Shown: positions 42,348-51,198, counted from the stretch's first letter. The stretch: 64,000 nt of DNA from Pseudomonas sediminis (GCF_002741105.1 NZ_NIQU01000008.1:177080-241079), one strand, 5' to 3'. Program-made: numbers and translations. Notes: a model not told the origin generated them from the letters alone.

Positions 42348-42968
42348 CTACGGCAACTGCGCGGGCACCTCACGCCACTGCCCAGGCTGCAACCCGTCCA
42401 ACCGCCACGGCCCGATGGCCACACGCACCAGGCGCAGAGTCGGCAAGCCGACTGCGGCGGTCATGCGTCTTACCTGGCGATTGCGCCCCTCGCGAATCAC
42501 CAACTCCAGCCAGGCCGTCGGCACGCTTTTTCGAAAGCGCACCGGCGGGTTGCGTTCCCATAGCTCGGGCTCGTCCAGGCGCCGCGCCTCGGCCGGCAGG
42601 GTCGGGCCGTCATTGAGCGTCACGCCATCGCGGAGCTGCTGCAACTGTTCATCGCTCGGCTCGCCCTCCACCTGCACCCAGTAGGTCTTCGGAAGCTTGT
42701 GCTTGGGGTCGGCGATACGCGCCTGCAGGCGACCGTCGTTGGTCAGCAACAGCAGGCCCTCGCTGTCGCGATCCAAGCGACCGGCCGGATACACGCCGGG
42801 CACATCGACGAAATCCTTGAGCGTGGCGCGGCCTTGGTCGTCATTGAACTGAGTGAGCACATCGAACGGCTTGTTCAGGATCAACAGGCGCGGCTGTGCA
42901 GGTGGCGCCTTGGCCACACGGCGTGGGGCGGCAGAACGGCGATTGGCGGGAGGACGAGGGCGCGACAT
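42348..42968 (-). CDS. rluE: 23S rRNA pseudouridine synthase RluE type
   Basis: A 206-residue RsuA/RluE-family pseudouridine synthase. A basic leader (MSRPRPPANRRSAAPRRVAK) is followed by LLILNKPFDVLTQF, the catalytic motif AGRLDRDSEGLLLLTNDG, KTYWVQVEGE, and REGRNRQVRRMTAAVG. It isomerises a specific uridine in 23S rRNA (U2457 in E. coli). Start set at 42968; the frame opens further upstream but overlaps the divergent dehydrogenase promoter. From memory matches PAO1 PA3968. Confidence 0.88.
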   Translation of the reverse strand: MSRPRPPANRRSAAPRRVAKAPPAQPRLLILNKPFDVLTQFNDDQGRATLKDFVDVPGVYPAGRLDRDSEGLLLLTNDGRLQARIADPKHKLPKTYWVQVEGEPSDEQLQQLRDGVTLNDGPTLPAEARRLDEPELWERNPPVRFRKSVPTAWLELVIREGRNRQVRRMTAAVGLPTLRLVRVAIGPWRLDGLQPGQWREVPAQLP

Positions 42969-43090
42969 GCAACGGGCTTCGATGAAACTGGGCTGCGCAG
43001 TGTAACTCACGATAAGCGGCGCTGATGGTGCTTCCACGGTCTGTCAGAGCAGCTAAGCTGCTGATTCACCCCTGCGATCAGGAGCCACCG

Positions 43091-44122
43091 ATGAGCAACA
43101 ACGCCGAACTTGCCACCTTCACCGGCTGGGCCGCCACCACGCCCAAGGCGCCATTGGAACGCCTGAGCTACGACCCCGGTCCACTCGGCGCCGAAGAGGT
43201 GGAAGTGGCGGTGGAATATTGCGGCATCTGCCACTCCGACCAGTCGATGATCGATAACGAATGGGGCAATGCGCGCTACCCCTTCATTCCCGGCCATGAA
43301 GTGGTCGGCACCATCGTCCGCCTCGGCGAGCAGGCACGCGGTCTCAAGCTGGGTCAAAGAGTCGGTATCGGCTGGTACAAGGGCAGTTGCATGCATTGCG
43401 GCTCGTGCATGGAAGGCTCACACCAGCTGTGCCGCTCGGTGAAGCCAACCATCGTCGGCAGCCACGGCGGTTTCGCCGACCGCCTGCGCTCGCACTGGGC
43501 CTGGGCCGTGCCGCTGCCCGACGGTCTCGACCCGGCACTGGTCGGCCCGCTGTTCTGCGCCGGTTCCACCGTGTTCAGCCCGCTGCTGGAGTTCGATATC
43601 AAACCGACAGATCGCGTCGGCGTGGTCGGCATCGGCGGCCTCGGCCACCTGGCGCTGCGCTTTCTCAACGCCTGGGGCTGTGAGGTGACGGCCTTTACCT
43701 CGTCATTGAACAAGCAGGATGAAGCCAAACGCCTGGGTGCACACAAGGTAGTGGCTTCTACCGATAGCGCGGCGATGAAGGCGATTGCCGGCACCCTGGA
43801 TTTCCTTCTGGTCACCGCCAGCGCAGACCTCGACTGGGCCGCCCTGCTTGGCACCCTGCGCGGTAAGGGCCGCCTGCACTTTGTCGGCATCGTGCCCAGC
43901 GCCATCCCGGTGCACGTGTTCAACCTGATCCCGCAGCAAAAGAGCCTGTCCGGCTCACCAGTGGGCTCGCCGAAAACCATGGCGACCATGCTCGAATTCT
44001 GCGCGCGGCATCAAATTCTGCCGCAGGTCGAGCAATTCCCCATGAGTCAGGTGAACGCGGCCATCGACCATCTGCGCAGCGGCAAGGCGCGCTACCGCGT
44101 GGTACTAGACGCAAGCAAATGA
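43091..44122 (+). CDS. Zinc-dependent NAD(P) alcohol dehydrogenase (YahK/cinnamyl-alcohol-dehydrogenase type)
   Basis: A 343-residue zinc alcohol dehydrogenase that reduces aldehydes. Catalytic zinc ligands lie in CGICHSDQS (Cys47) and PGHEVVG. The structural zinc loop is CMHCGSCMEGSHQLC. The cofactor motif GIGGLGHLALRF is in the Rossmann half. AGGAGCCACCG precedes the ATG at 43091. It resembles broad-specificity NADPH aldehyde reductases. A hairpin terminator follows its stop. Substrate inferred. Confidence 0.9.
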   Translation: MSNNAELATFTGWAATTPKAPLERLSYDPGPLGAEEVEVAVEYCGICHSDQSMIDNEWGNARYPFIPGHEVVGTIVRLGEQARGLKLGQRVGIGWYKGSCMHCGSCMEGSHQLCRSVKPTIVGSHGGFADRLRSHWAWAVPLPDGLDPALVGPLFCAGSTVFSPLLEFDIKPTDRVGVVGIGGLGHLALRFLNAWGCEVTAFTSSLNKQDEAKRLGAHKVVASTDSAAMKAIAGTLDFLLVTASADLDWAALLGTLRGKGRLHFVGIVPSAIPVHVFNLIPQQKSLSGSPVGSPKTMATMLEFCARHQILPQVEQFPMSQVNAAIDHLRSGKARYRVVLDASK

Positions 44123-44128
44123 CAGCAC

Positions 44129-44161
44129 GGGCGCAGAGCTGGCATGCTCTGCGCCCTGTTT
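44129..44161 (+). terminator. Candidate intrinsic terminator after alcohol dehydrogenase
   Basis: GGGCGCAGAGC pairs perfectly with GCTCTGCGCCC across a 6-nt loop, followed by TGTTTG. The stem is strong but the T-run is short. Confidence 0.6.
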
Positions 44162-44169
44162 GATCCAAG

Positions 44170-44622
44170 ATGCCTGCCGTTATGCCGCTGATTCTCGCCC
44201 CACCCACCGATGCCGAACTGCCTACCCTGGTGGAAATCTGGGAGGCGGCCGTGCGCGCCACTCACCACTTCCTGCCGGAAGCTGATCTGCAGGTGATCAA
44301 ACCCTTGCTGCGCGAGCAGTATTTCCCGGCCGTGCAATTGACCTGCGCGCGCGATGAGTCGGGGCGAATACTGGGTTTTCTCGGCACCAGCGAAGGCATG
44401 GTGGAAATGCTCTTCGTCGACCCCGCCAGCCACGGCCAGGGCGTCGGCAAGCAACTGATGCACCACGCCATCGACGCGCTGGGCGCCACCCGGGTCGACG
44501 TCAACGAGCAAAACCCCCAGGCCGTCGGTTTCTACCAGCACCTGGGGTTCGTCGTGACCGATCGCTCGCGCCTGGACGGTGGGGGTCGACCTTTCCCGAT
44601 CCTGCATATGAAGCTCAACTGA
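44170..44622 (+). CDS. GNAT-family acetyltransferase (YjaB-like)
   Basis: A 150-residue acetyltransferase. The order of motifs follows E. coli YjaB: LVEIWEAAVRATHHFL, FLGTSEGMVEMLFVDPASHG, GQGVGKQLMHHAIDAL (acetyl-CoA loop), and VNEQNPQAVGFYQHLGF. Two ATGs (44170, 44182) are possible and neither has a clear ribosome site. The stop overlaps the convergent MocR stop by 8 bp. The substrate is unknown. Confidence 0.82.
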   Translation: MPAVMPLILAPPTDAELPTLVEIWEAAVRATHHFLPEADLQVIKPLLREQYFPAVQLTCARDESGRILGFLGTSEGMVEMLFVDPASHGQGVGKQLMHHAIDALGATRVDVNEQNPQAVGFYQHLGFVVTDRSRLDGGGRPFPILHMKLN

Positions 44623-45958
44623 CAGGCCAGGCCGCCACGATTCCTTCCAGCGCCTGCTTGAGCTCGACCCGGCTGGCTGCCGCGGCGAGGCTGATGCGCA
44701 CGGCATTTCCCGGATTGGCCTCGACCGCGAACACCTCGGCCGGCACCACTTCGACGCCATGCTGCCGGCACGCCTCGGCCAGACCAGCCGGCGTTGCAGC
44801 ATCCAGCCACAGATGTGGTGCGACCGCCCTGCCCTGCGGCATACGCGGCCCGAGCACGCGCGCGGCCAGGCGCCAACGCTGCTGCAATTCATCGATCTGC
44901 CAGGCCAGACGCTGTTCGGCGATGCCGCTTTCGATCCATTCACAGCCCAGCGCCAGGCTCAGCGGTGTCACCGCCCAGCGCGTGGCCTGGGCTTCGGGGT
45001 CGATACGTTCGAGCAGCTCGGGGGCACCGGCGATAAAGCCCAGGCGCAAGCCGGGCGCGACGCTCTTGGACAGGCTGCTGATCAGCAGGCAGCGCTCAGG
45101 CAGCCGCACCGCCAGCGGTGCCTCGCTGCCGAGCACGCCATAGACATCGTCCTCGATGATCCACAAGCCACGGCGTCGCGCCACCTCGGCGATGGCCACG
45201 CGGCGCTCGGCGTCCAGGCTGGCGCCAGTGGGGTTCTGCAAACAGGGCGTGAACACCGCCACGCGCGCCCCGGTGGCACGAGCCAGGCGATCGAGGTCAT
45301 CAGGCAGGATGCCGTGCTCGTCCATCGCCACGCCGTGCAGCGGCAGGCGCAATTGACGCGCGGCGGCCTTGATCCCCGGCGCGGTGTAGCGTTCCACCAG
45401 GATCGGCTCACCCGCTTCGCACAGCGCCAGCAGCGCAGCCGACACGCCCTGCTGGGCGCCGGCACAGAGCAGCAAACCACCCGGTGCCAACTCCAGGCCG
45501 CGTCGACGCAGCCAGGTCACGCCGGCTAGGTGCGCACGCTCGACCAAGGCTGCAGATGGGTAAGCCTGCAACGCGTCCAGCTCGCCACGTGCAGCCAGTG
45601 CGGCGAGGCTGGTGGAAAGATCGTGGTTGTCCGGGTCATGCACCGGCACGTTGGTCGACAGGTCGATCAAATCGCCCTGCGCGGTCGGTTGTTTGAGGCG
45701 GAACAGGCTCGCTTCGCGGCTGCCGGCCAACACGTAGGTGCCACGCCCGACCTCGCCAGAGACCAGGTGCCGACGCGCTGCCTCACGGTAGGCGAGCATC
45801 ACCGTGCTCGGGTTGATGCCCAGCGTCCAGGCCAGGCGCCGCTGCGGCGGCAAACGCTCGCCGGGCTTGAGTTCGCCACGACCAATGGCCGCAGCGATGG
45901 CCTCGACCAATGCCAGGTACGTCGGTAGGGAGCTGTCTTGAAGATCAGGAAGCCACAT
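44615..45958 (-). CDS. MocR-type regulator (GntR HTH fused to aminotransferase domain)
   Basis: A 447-residue MocR-family regulator. The N-terminal GntR winged helix (LVEAIAAAIGRGELKPGERL, then RRLAWTLGINPSTVMLAYRE) spans residues 12-70; the remainder is a fold-type-I aminotransferase domain with the PLP lysine in SSLSKSVAPGLRLGF. The domain senses PLP-linked amino compounds. The start at 45958 (MWLPDLQDSSLPT) was preferred over an upstream ATG. It is divergent, with an 80-bp gap, from a PLP-dependent threonine-dehydratase-like gene, its likely target. Confidence 0.88.
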   Translation of the reverse strand: MWLPDLQDSSLPTYLALVEAIAAAIGRGELKPGERLPPQRRLAWTLGINPSTVMLAYREAARRHLVSGEVGRGTYVLAGSREASLFRLKQPTAQGDLIDLSTNVPVHDPDNHDLSTSLAALAARGELDALQAYPSAALVERAHLAGVTWLRRRGLELAPGGLLLCAGAQQGVSAALLALCEAGEPILVERYTAPGIKAAARQLRLPLHGVAMDEHGILPDDLDRLARATGARVAVFTPCLQNPTGASLDAERRVAIAEVARRRGLWIIEDDVYGVLGSEAPLAVRLPERCLLISSLSKSVAPGLRLGFIAGAPELLERIDPEAQATRWAVTPLSLALGCEWIESGIAEQRLAWQIDELQQRWRLAARVLGPRMPQGRAVAPHLWLDAATPAGLAEACRQHGVEVVPAEVFAVEANPGNAVRISLAAAASRVELKQALEGIVAAWPVS

Positions 45959-46038
45959 TGCTTGCCATGCAATATAAAGATTTACCCACACAATGCGCCG
46001 CACTAGCATCCGGGTCAACACCACTCGGAGTGCCTGTC

Positions 46039-47010
46039 ATGTTCGACCTCGCCCAACTTCGCCAGAGCGCTGAACTGGTTCACCGCCATATGGCGGCCAC
46101 GCCGCAACTGGCCTGGCCGCTGCTGGCGCAGCGCACGGGCTGCGAGGTCTGGGTCAAGCACGAGAACCATGCCCCGACCGCGGCCTTCAAGGTGCGCGGC
46201 GGGCTGGTCTATATCGACGCCCTACTGCGTCGCGAACCGCAGGTGCGCGGGTTGGTCACCGCCACCCGTGGCAACCACGGCCAGAGCCTGGCACTGGCGG
46301 CGCGCGCCGCAGGCCTGGCGATTCGCATCCTGGTGCCGCATGGCAACGCCCGCGAGAAAAACGCGGCGATGCGCGCCCTCGGCGCCGAGGTGATCGAGCA
46401 TGGCCGCGACTTCGACGAAGCCCGTGCCGAAGCCGCGCGCATCGCCGAACGCGATGGCCTGCACTGGGTGCCGTCACTGCATGAGGATCTGGTGCGCGGT
46501 GTGGCCACCTACGCCCTGGAGCTGCTGGAGGCGGTGCCGAATCTGCGCCGGGTGTACGTGCCCATCGGCATGGGCTCGGGCATCTGCGGGATGATCCGCA
46601 CCCGCGACCTGCTTGGTCTCGAGACCGAGATCGTCGGCGTGGTCGCCAGCGGCGCCGACGCCTATGCGCAGAGTTTCGAGCAGGGCCGCCTGGTGCAGAC
46701 CGAACGCGCCGACACCCTGGCCGACGGCATGGCCTGCCGCCAGCCGCAGCAATTGGCGCTGGACATGATTCGCGCCGGCGCCGCACGCATCGTGCGGGTT
46801 GACGACGAGGAGATTCGCGCCGCCATCCGCACCTATCACGAGGACACCCACAACCTCGCCGAGGGCGCCGGCGCCGCGGCGTTGGCTGCGCTGATGCAGG
46901 AGCGTGAGCTCAATGCCGGCCAGCGCGTGGCCGTGGTGCTCAGCGGCGCCAACATCGACCGCGCAGCACTGGCCGAGCTGTTGCGTGACGAGGCCCCGGT
47001 CGCTGCCTGA
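46039..47010 (+). CDS. Threonine dehydratase-like PLP enzyme
   Basis: A 323-residue fold-type-II PLP enzyme without the C-terminal ACT regulatory domain, so of the catabolic/serine-threonine deaminase class. The PLP lysine is K51 in TAAFKVRGG. Other marks are TATRGNHGQSLALAAR, the Gly-rich phosphate cradle VPIGMGSGICG, and a final VVLSGANIDRA. It converts threonine or serine (or a related hydroxy-amino acid) to a keto acid plus ammonia. The ATG at 46039 has GGAG upstream. The adjacent MocR regulator suggests induction by its substrate. Confidence 0.87.
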   Translation: MFDLAQLRQSAELVHRHMAATPQLAWPLLAQRTGCEVWVKHENHAPTAAFKVRGGLVYIDALLRREPQVRGLVTATRGNHGQSLALAARAAGLAIRILVPHGNAREKNAAMRALGAEVIEHGRDFDEARAEAARIAERDGLHWVPSLHEDLVRGVATYALELLEAVPNLRRVYVPIGMGSGICGMIRTRDLLGLETEIVGVVASGADAYAQSFEQGRLVQTERADTLADGMACRQPQQLALDMIRAGAARIVRVDDEEIRAAIRTYHEDTHNLAEGAGAAALAALMQERELNAGQRVAVVLSGANIDRAALAELLRDEAPVAA

Positions 47011-47011
47011 C

Positions 47012-47839
47012 TCAGGCCAGCGGCAGAGGCTCGGCAGGCAAACGTCCGGGCGTCTGCCGTAACCAGCGAGAAACGCCCCACTCCCCAGCGATCAGTGCCA
47101 GCAAAAGAGCAAGCTGAATCAGCAAGGCGATATAGAGCGGCTTGAACACATGGCTGATCTGCCGCTTGAGCAGACCGAGCAGGAACTCGGCCTGGAACAG
47201 TTGTTCGATACGCGCATCCAGTACCTGATTGAGTACCTTCTCGTTAAGGCCGCTGTAGCGGGCGGTTTTCTCGACCGCCATCTCGCCAATCGCCTTGCCC
47301 AGCAGGCTGGCTCGCAGCCGGTCGAGCAGGTCGAAGGCGATGCGCTCGGTGGTCGATGCCTCGGCGCGCTCGGCAGCTTCTTGCAGCCGCTCGCTGCGAA
47401 CGTAGTCCAACGCCAACTGATTGAGCAGCGTCTGCACGCTGACATCGCGCACCGCCAATAACCCTTGCGCCTCCTGTGCCTCGAAATAGGCCTGGAAGTC
47501 ACTCCAGATGTCGTCGGCCAGTTCCTGCACCAAGGGCGCGTAGCTATCGAGATGGCGATTGATCTGCTGCTGGCTGCCGTACAACAGCCCACCCTGGAAA
47601 CCAAGGAAACCTCCGGCCAACGGCAACAGCAAAAAGTAGAGTTTGAGCAGCCAGTGGTGCCAGCGGTTGTTACGTGCCAGCCAGCCCAATCGCAGCAGCT
47701 TGAGCGCCAGCAACAGACCGGCAACCGCACCAAGCATCAGGGCCAGGCCGGTGTAGAGGAAAAGACTGAAAAAGCTGAAGGGTTCCCACAGCGCCGTGAG
47801 CAGCAGACGTGCCTGTTCCATACGTATCGACTCGTTCAT
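47012..47839 (-). CDS. Hypothetical membrane protein, 275 aa
   Basis: Three clear hydrophobic segments: LFLYTGLALMLGAVAGLLLAL and LYFLLLPLAGGFLGFQGGLL near the N-terminus, and LYIALLIQLALLLALIAGEW near the C-terminus. Between them lies a ~150-residue hydrophilic, helical region (about residues 90-235) rich in Glu, Arg and Gln. It has no motif I recognise. The stop is 2 bp from the convergent dehydratase stop. The amn gene is upstream... that is, farther left in transcription order is none; it stands alone on its strand between the dehydratase and amn. Confidence 0.6.
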   Translation of the reverse strand: MNESIRMEQARLLLTALWEPFSFFSLFLYTGLALMLGAVAGLLLALKLLRLGWLARNNRWHHWLLKLYFLLLPLAGGFLGFQGGLLYGSQQQINRHLDSYAPLVQELADDIWSDFQAYFEAQEAQGLLAVRDVSVQTLLNQLALDYVRSERLQEAAERAEASTTERIAFDLLDRLRASLLGKAIGEMAVEKTARYSGLNEKVLNQVLDARIEQLFQAEFLLGLLKRQISHVFKPLYIALLIQLALLLALIAGEWGVSRWLRQTPGRLPAEPLPLA

Positions 47840-47884
47840 CCATGACGGAGGCGAGTCTAAACCAGAACGCCGCAGAGTGACGCC

Positions 47885-47919
47885 AGGGCGTGGCCGGACT
47901 GTGCGTCAGGCCACGCCCT
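47885..47919. repeat. Strong hairpin after amn
   Basis: AGGGCGTGGCC (47885-47895) pairs perfectly with GGCCACGCCCT (47909-47919). It lies 6 bp downstream of the amn stop on the minus strand. No T-run follows, so it may be a processing or Rho-linked 3'-end signal. Confidence 0.6.
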
Positions 47920-47924
47920 GCTTA

Positions 47925-49397
47925 TCAGCGGAACGGCGGCTCGTCGAAACTGCGCAACTTGCGCGAGTGCAGCGAATTGAGCTGGCTACGCATCAGCTCC
48001 AGCGCCGCGATACCGATGTGCAGATGCTGAGTCACCGCGCGCTCGTAGAAGGCGCCGGCCGCGCCGGGCAGCTTGATCTCGCTGTGCAACGGCTTGTCCG
48101 ACACGCACAGCAGCGTGCCGTAGGGCACCCGCAGACGATAGCCCTGAGCGGCGATGGTGCCGCTTTCCATATCCACCGCCACGGCGCGCGACAGGTTGAT
48201 CAGCGGCCGCTCCTGGGCCCAGCGCAGCTCCCAGTTGCGGTCGTCGTAGGTCAGCACGGTGCCGGTGCGCAGGCGCTTTTTCAGCTCGTCGCCCTCTTCA
48301 CCAGTCACCAGCTTGGCCGCCTCCTGCAGCGCCTGTTGCACTTCAGCCAGCGCCGGCAGCGGGATATGCGGCGGCAGCACGCGGTCGAGAATGCCGTCGC
48401 GGCGCATATAGGCGTGGGCCAGCACGTAGTCGCCGATGGTCTGCGATTGGCGCAGGCCGCCGCAGTGACCGATCATCAACCAGCAATGCGGGCGCAGCAC
48501 GGCGAGGTGGTCGGTGATGTTCTTGGCGTTGGATGGGCCGACACCGATGTTGACCAGGGTGATGCCGTGGCCATCCTCGGCCTGCAGGTGGTAGGCCGGC
48601 ATCTGGTAGCGGTGCCAGACCACGTTTTCGATGATCGCCTGCATCTCGCCTTCGGCCATGCCACGCTCGATCACCACGTTGCCCGGCAGCACCATACGGG
48701 TGAAGCGCGAGTCGCCCACCAGCATGTCCAGGCCGTGGCGGATGAACTGATCGACGTAACGGTGATAGTTGGTCAGCAGGATCCACGGTTGCACATGGCG
48801 CCAGTCACTGCCGGTGTAGTGCTGGATGCGCTTGAGCGAGAAGTCGGTGCGCGCCGCATCGAACAGCGCCAGGGGCAGCGGGTCGATGTTCTCCCAGTCG
48901 TACAGGCCGTCGGCAGTGCCGTCGGTGGCGGCGGACAGATCGGTACTGGGAAATACCCGCGCCAGCTCGGCGGCGGTCACGCCACTGCCGGCCAGTTCAT
49001 CACCGCCCTCGACCACGTACGGATAGGGAATGTTCTGCTGGCTGCGGCCGACTTCCACACGCAGGGTGAAGTCGTTCATCAACGGGCGCAGCTGTTCCAG
49101 CAGGTATTTGCGAAAGGCCGCCGGCTGGGTCACGGTGATGGCGTAGGTGCCTGGCACCTGCACCTTGGCGTAGGCACGCACGGTGGTCGGCACCTCGCCC
49201 TGGCACAGGTAGGTCAGGCGCAATTCGGGGTAGCGGAACAGGCAGTGCTCGCTGGCATCGGGGCGGATGCGCTCCTTGAGGTAACGCTTGAGCGCCTGGC
49301 TCAACGCACCAGTGGCTTCCTGGTGCAGGGCGGCGAGGCGGTCGACTGCTTCTTCGGGGGTATGGGCAATGATGAAATCATCTGAGCAGGCTTTCAC
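47925..49397 (-). CDS. amn: AMP nucleosidase
   Basis: A 490-residue AMP nucleosidase that splits AMP into adenine and ribose-5-phosphate. The N-terminal domain is followed by a nucleoside-phosphorylase-like catalytic domain; marks include TNYHRYVDQFI, LPGNVVIERGM, the GVGPSNAKNITDHLAV block, and AVDMESGTIAAQGYR. The start is taken as GTG at 49397 because AGGAAG lies 7 nt upstream and it fits the family N-terminus; the frame continues upstream without a site. From memory matches PAO1 PA3970. Confidence 0.9.
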   Translation of the reverse strand: MKACSDDFIIAHTPEEAVDRLAALHQEATGALSQALKRYLKERIRPDASEHCLFRYPELRLTYLCQGEVPTTVRAYAKVQVPGTYAITVTQPAAFRKYLLEQLRPLMNDFTLRVEVGRSQQNIPYPYVVEGGDELAGSGVTAAELARVFPSTDLSAATDGTADGLYDWENIDPLPLALFDAARTDFSLKRIQHYTGSDWRHVQPWILLTNYHRYVDQFIRHGLDMLVGDSRFTRMVLPGNVVIERGMAEGEMQAIIENVVWHRYQMPAYHLQAEDGHGITLVNIGVGPSNAKNITDHLAVLRPHCWLMIGHCGGLRQSQTIGDYVLAHAYMRRDGILDRVLPPHIPLPALAEVQQALQEAAKLVTGEEGDELKKRLRTGTVLTYDDRNWELRWAQERPLINLSRAVAVDMESGTIAAQGYRLRVPYGTLLCVSDKPLHSEIKLPGAAGAFYERAVTQHLHIGIAALELMRSQLNSLHSRKLRSFDEPPFR

Positions 49398-49524
49398 TGT
49401 GCATCTTCCTGACTGAACGTACGCGCCTATCTTGCCTGCATACGGTGACGAAAACATAGCGCGACAGACCTCACATCGCGCTGCCAACGACTAGGCTTGG
49501 AACAATTGCCCAGAGGTCATCTTC

Positions 49525-50250
49525 ATGCGTCGTGCAATCGTTGTGCTGTTGGTCGTGGCCTCATGCTCAAGTACTCAAGCCGGTGAACTCGATGGCCACT
49601 ACCGGGCCACGCTCGACGGCCAGTCGAGCGAGCTGATCCTGCGTCAGAACGACACCGTGGTGGAAGGCGAGTACGTGGAAAACCAGCATCTGCGTCTGAT
49701 CGTCAAAGGCCGTTACGACGGCAAGCTGCTACGTGCCGAGATCAGCGACCCACAGACCGGCCTGCTGCTGGCCAACATGAACGCCACCTATGCCAACGCC
49801 ATGCTCAACACCAGCATTGCGGCGCGCAATCCCCGCAGCGGCGAGGTGCTGGAACGCCAGGCATTGTTCCAGCGCGAAGCTGCAGCAGCGGCGACGCCTT
49901 CCGCCGCAGGCACTCAGGATTCGGCACTGGTCGGCACCTGGGTGCATGAGAAGATCATCAACAGCGGCGGTGCCAACTTCGCTTCGTTCAACACCCTGAT
50001 GACCCTTCAACTGAATGCCGACGGTAGCGTCACCCAGTGGAGTCGCTCGGTCGGCGGCGGCAGCGACTGGAGCTACGACAGCCCCGGCGAGATGCAGTAC
50101 AGCGGCCAATGGCGCAGCCAAGGCGGCATGCTGATGGTGCGCCTGGCAGGCGCCGCCGATTATCAACCCGCCGCCTACTACCGCTTCAGCGACCAGTACC
50201 TGGTCACCGAGAGCAATACCGGCAAGATGATCTGGCAGCGCCGCCGCTAA
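49525..50250 (+). CDS. Exported hypothetical protein, 241 aa
   Basis: A secreted or lipidated protein: MRRAIVVLLVVASC could be a lipobox (Cys14), or cleavage may follow AQA-like TQA at residue 19. The mature part has a repeated beta-rich pattern with GHYRATLDGQSSELILRQND near the start and GTWVHEKIINSGG, LQLNADGSVTQW, YSGQWRSQGGML later, typical of small beta-barrel lipid/ligand carriers. No family recognised. Divergent from amn (127-bp gap). From memory may correspond to PAO1 PA3971, unchecked. Confidence 0.6.
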   Translation: MRRAIVVLLVVASCSSTQAGELDGHYRATLDGQSSELILRQNDTVVEGEYVENQHLRLIVKGRYDGKLLRAEISDPQTGLLLANMNATYANAMLNTSIAARNPRSGEVLERQALFQREAAAAATPSAAGTQDSALVGTWVHEKIINSGGANFASFNTLMTLQLNADGSVTQWSRSVGGGSDWSYDSPGEMQYSGQWRSQGGMLMVRLAGAADYQPAAYYRFSDQYLVTESNTGKMIWQRRR

Positions 50251-50259
50251 GCGACTGGG

Positions 50260-50940
50260 TCAGGCCGTCTGGTGCAAACGCACGTTGAACAGCGGACCCT
50301 GGCTGAAGCGCGACAGCGCCTTGGCACCAGCCAGCACACCCAGGTCGATCAGCGGTTCGACCAAGATCACGCTCATATAGGCCAGACCGAAACTGCCCAC
50401 GGCCGCCAGGTTCTCGCTGGAGAAGCCGTGACCGTAGAAGGCCCAGAACGCAACCCAGGCGACGATGCCGCCCTGATAGGCAGTCGACAGCGCCAGCGCC
50501 TGCTTGTAGGAAAGATCGACGTAGGCGGTGCCGGGCGCAACGATGCGCTTGGCCAGCAAGCTGATGCCCCACAGCGGGATCAGCAGCGTGGTGACATTCA
50601 TGCCGTACTGCGGCAGGTCGAACTGAGCGAACAGCAGGCCCTGTAACAGCAGGCCCGCGGCCAGACCGATGGCCGTGGCACCGGCACCGAACAGCAACAA
50701 CAGGGTCGAACCGAGGATCAGATGCACCTCGGAAACACCCACCGGGTGATGCGGGAATACTTCGAAGAAGCAGAACACCAGGGCGGTGGTCAGCAGGCTG
50801 CGCAGCGCCAGGGCGGCGGCACCGCCGTTGCTGCGGACGCTGTCCAGGGCGAGTTTGGCGGTCAGGCCGAAAGCGGTGACGGCCGTTGCGTAGCTGAGCA
50901 GGATCTTGGCGCCTTCGACGACACCGGGTTCGATATGCAT
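50260..50940 (-). CDS. CbiM-like energy-coupling factor transporter S-component
   Basis: A 226-residue membrane protein with six to seven membrane segments. It begins MHIEPG, retaining His2 of the metal-binding N-terminus of CbiM/NikM, and contains HHPVGVSEVHLILGSTLL, like the internal His motif of CbiM. It should take up cobalt (or nickel) for B12 synthesis. It is preceded by a cobalamin riboswitch on the same strand, which supports the B12 link. The partners CbiN, CbiQ and CbiO are absent locally. AAGGAA lies 6 nt before the ATG. Role with other ECF components elsewhere is inferred. Confidence 0.82.
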   Translation of the reverse strand: MHIEPGVVEGAKILLSYATAVTAFGLTAKLALDSVRSNGGAAALALRSLLTTALVFCFFEVFPHHPVGVSEVHLILGSTLLLLFGAGATAIGLAAGLLLQGLLFAQFDLPQYGMNVTTLLIPLWGISLLAKRIVAPGTAYVDLSYKQALALSTAYQGGIVAWVAFWAFYGHGFSSENLAAVGSFGLAYMSVILVEPLIDLGVLAGAKALSRFSQGPLFNVRLHQTA

Positions 50941-50956
50941 GCGAGTTCCTTTGCCG

Positions 50957-51000
50957 CGCCCACCGCGCGACGATTCGGATAGAGGGTGGGCGGAACGCCC
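50957..51000 (-). promoter_or_regulatory. Riboswitch expression platform: mutually exclusive hairpins
   Basis: The segment 50988-51000 (GGGCG-GAA-CGCCC) can fold on itself. Alternatively the bases GGTGGGCG at 50985-50992 can pair with CGCCCACC at 50957-50964. The two structures share 50988-50992, so only one can form. The second hairpin ends 3-4 nt before the Shine-Dalgarno-like AAAGGAA of the CbiM-like gene, which suggests control of translation. Confidence 0.5.
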
Positions 51001-51008
51001 GTTGTCGA

Positions 51009-51165
51009 TGGCAGGTCTCCTGGCTCACGGCTTGGCACTCCGCCCGCCTTCCCGACCGAAGTCAGTGGCATGAGGGCATCGTTCGCCGCTTACAGTTGCG
51101 GGGGCAGCCAGGGCATTGGCGAGATTCGCCGCACCCTGTTCCCTTTTCATCCGCGTCACGTACGT
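51009..51165 (-). ncRNA. Cobalamin (B12) riboswitch
   Basis: On the minus strand, the order of conserved elements is AAAGGGAAC, a GGTGCGG box, the B12 box GCTGCCCCCGCAACTGTAAG, GCCACTG (near 51065), GGGAAGGCGG, and the terminal AGCCAGGAGACCTGCC. These are the diagnostic elements of the cobalamin riboswitch. It lies upstream of the CbiM-like gene, which it should turn off when adenosylcobalamin is abundant. Confidence 0.95.
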
Positions 51166-51198
51166 GCACGCAGAACCATCAGCGGCAAGATTACTCGC

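Noticed and set aside
47796..49385. 529-aa plus-strand frame opposite amn
   Set aside because: Shadow of amn; no motif or start signal.
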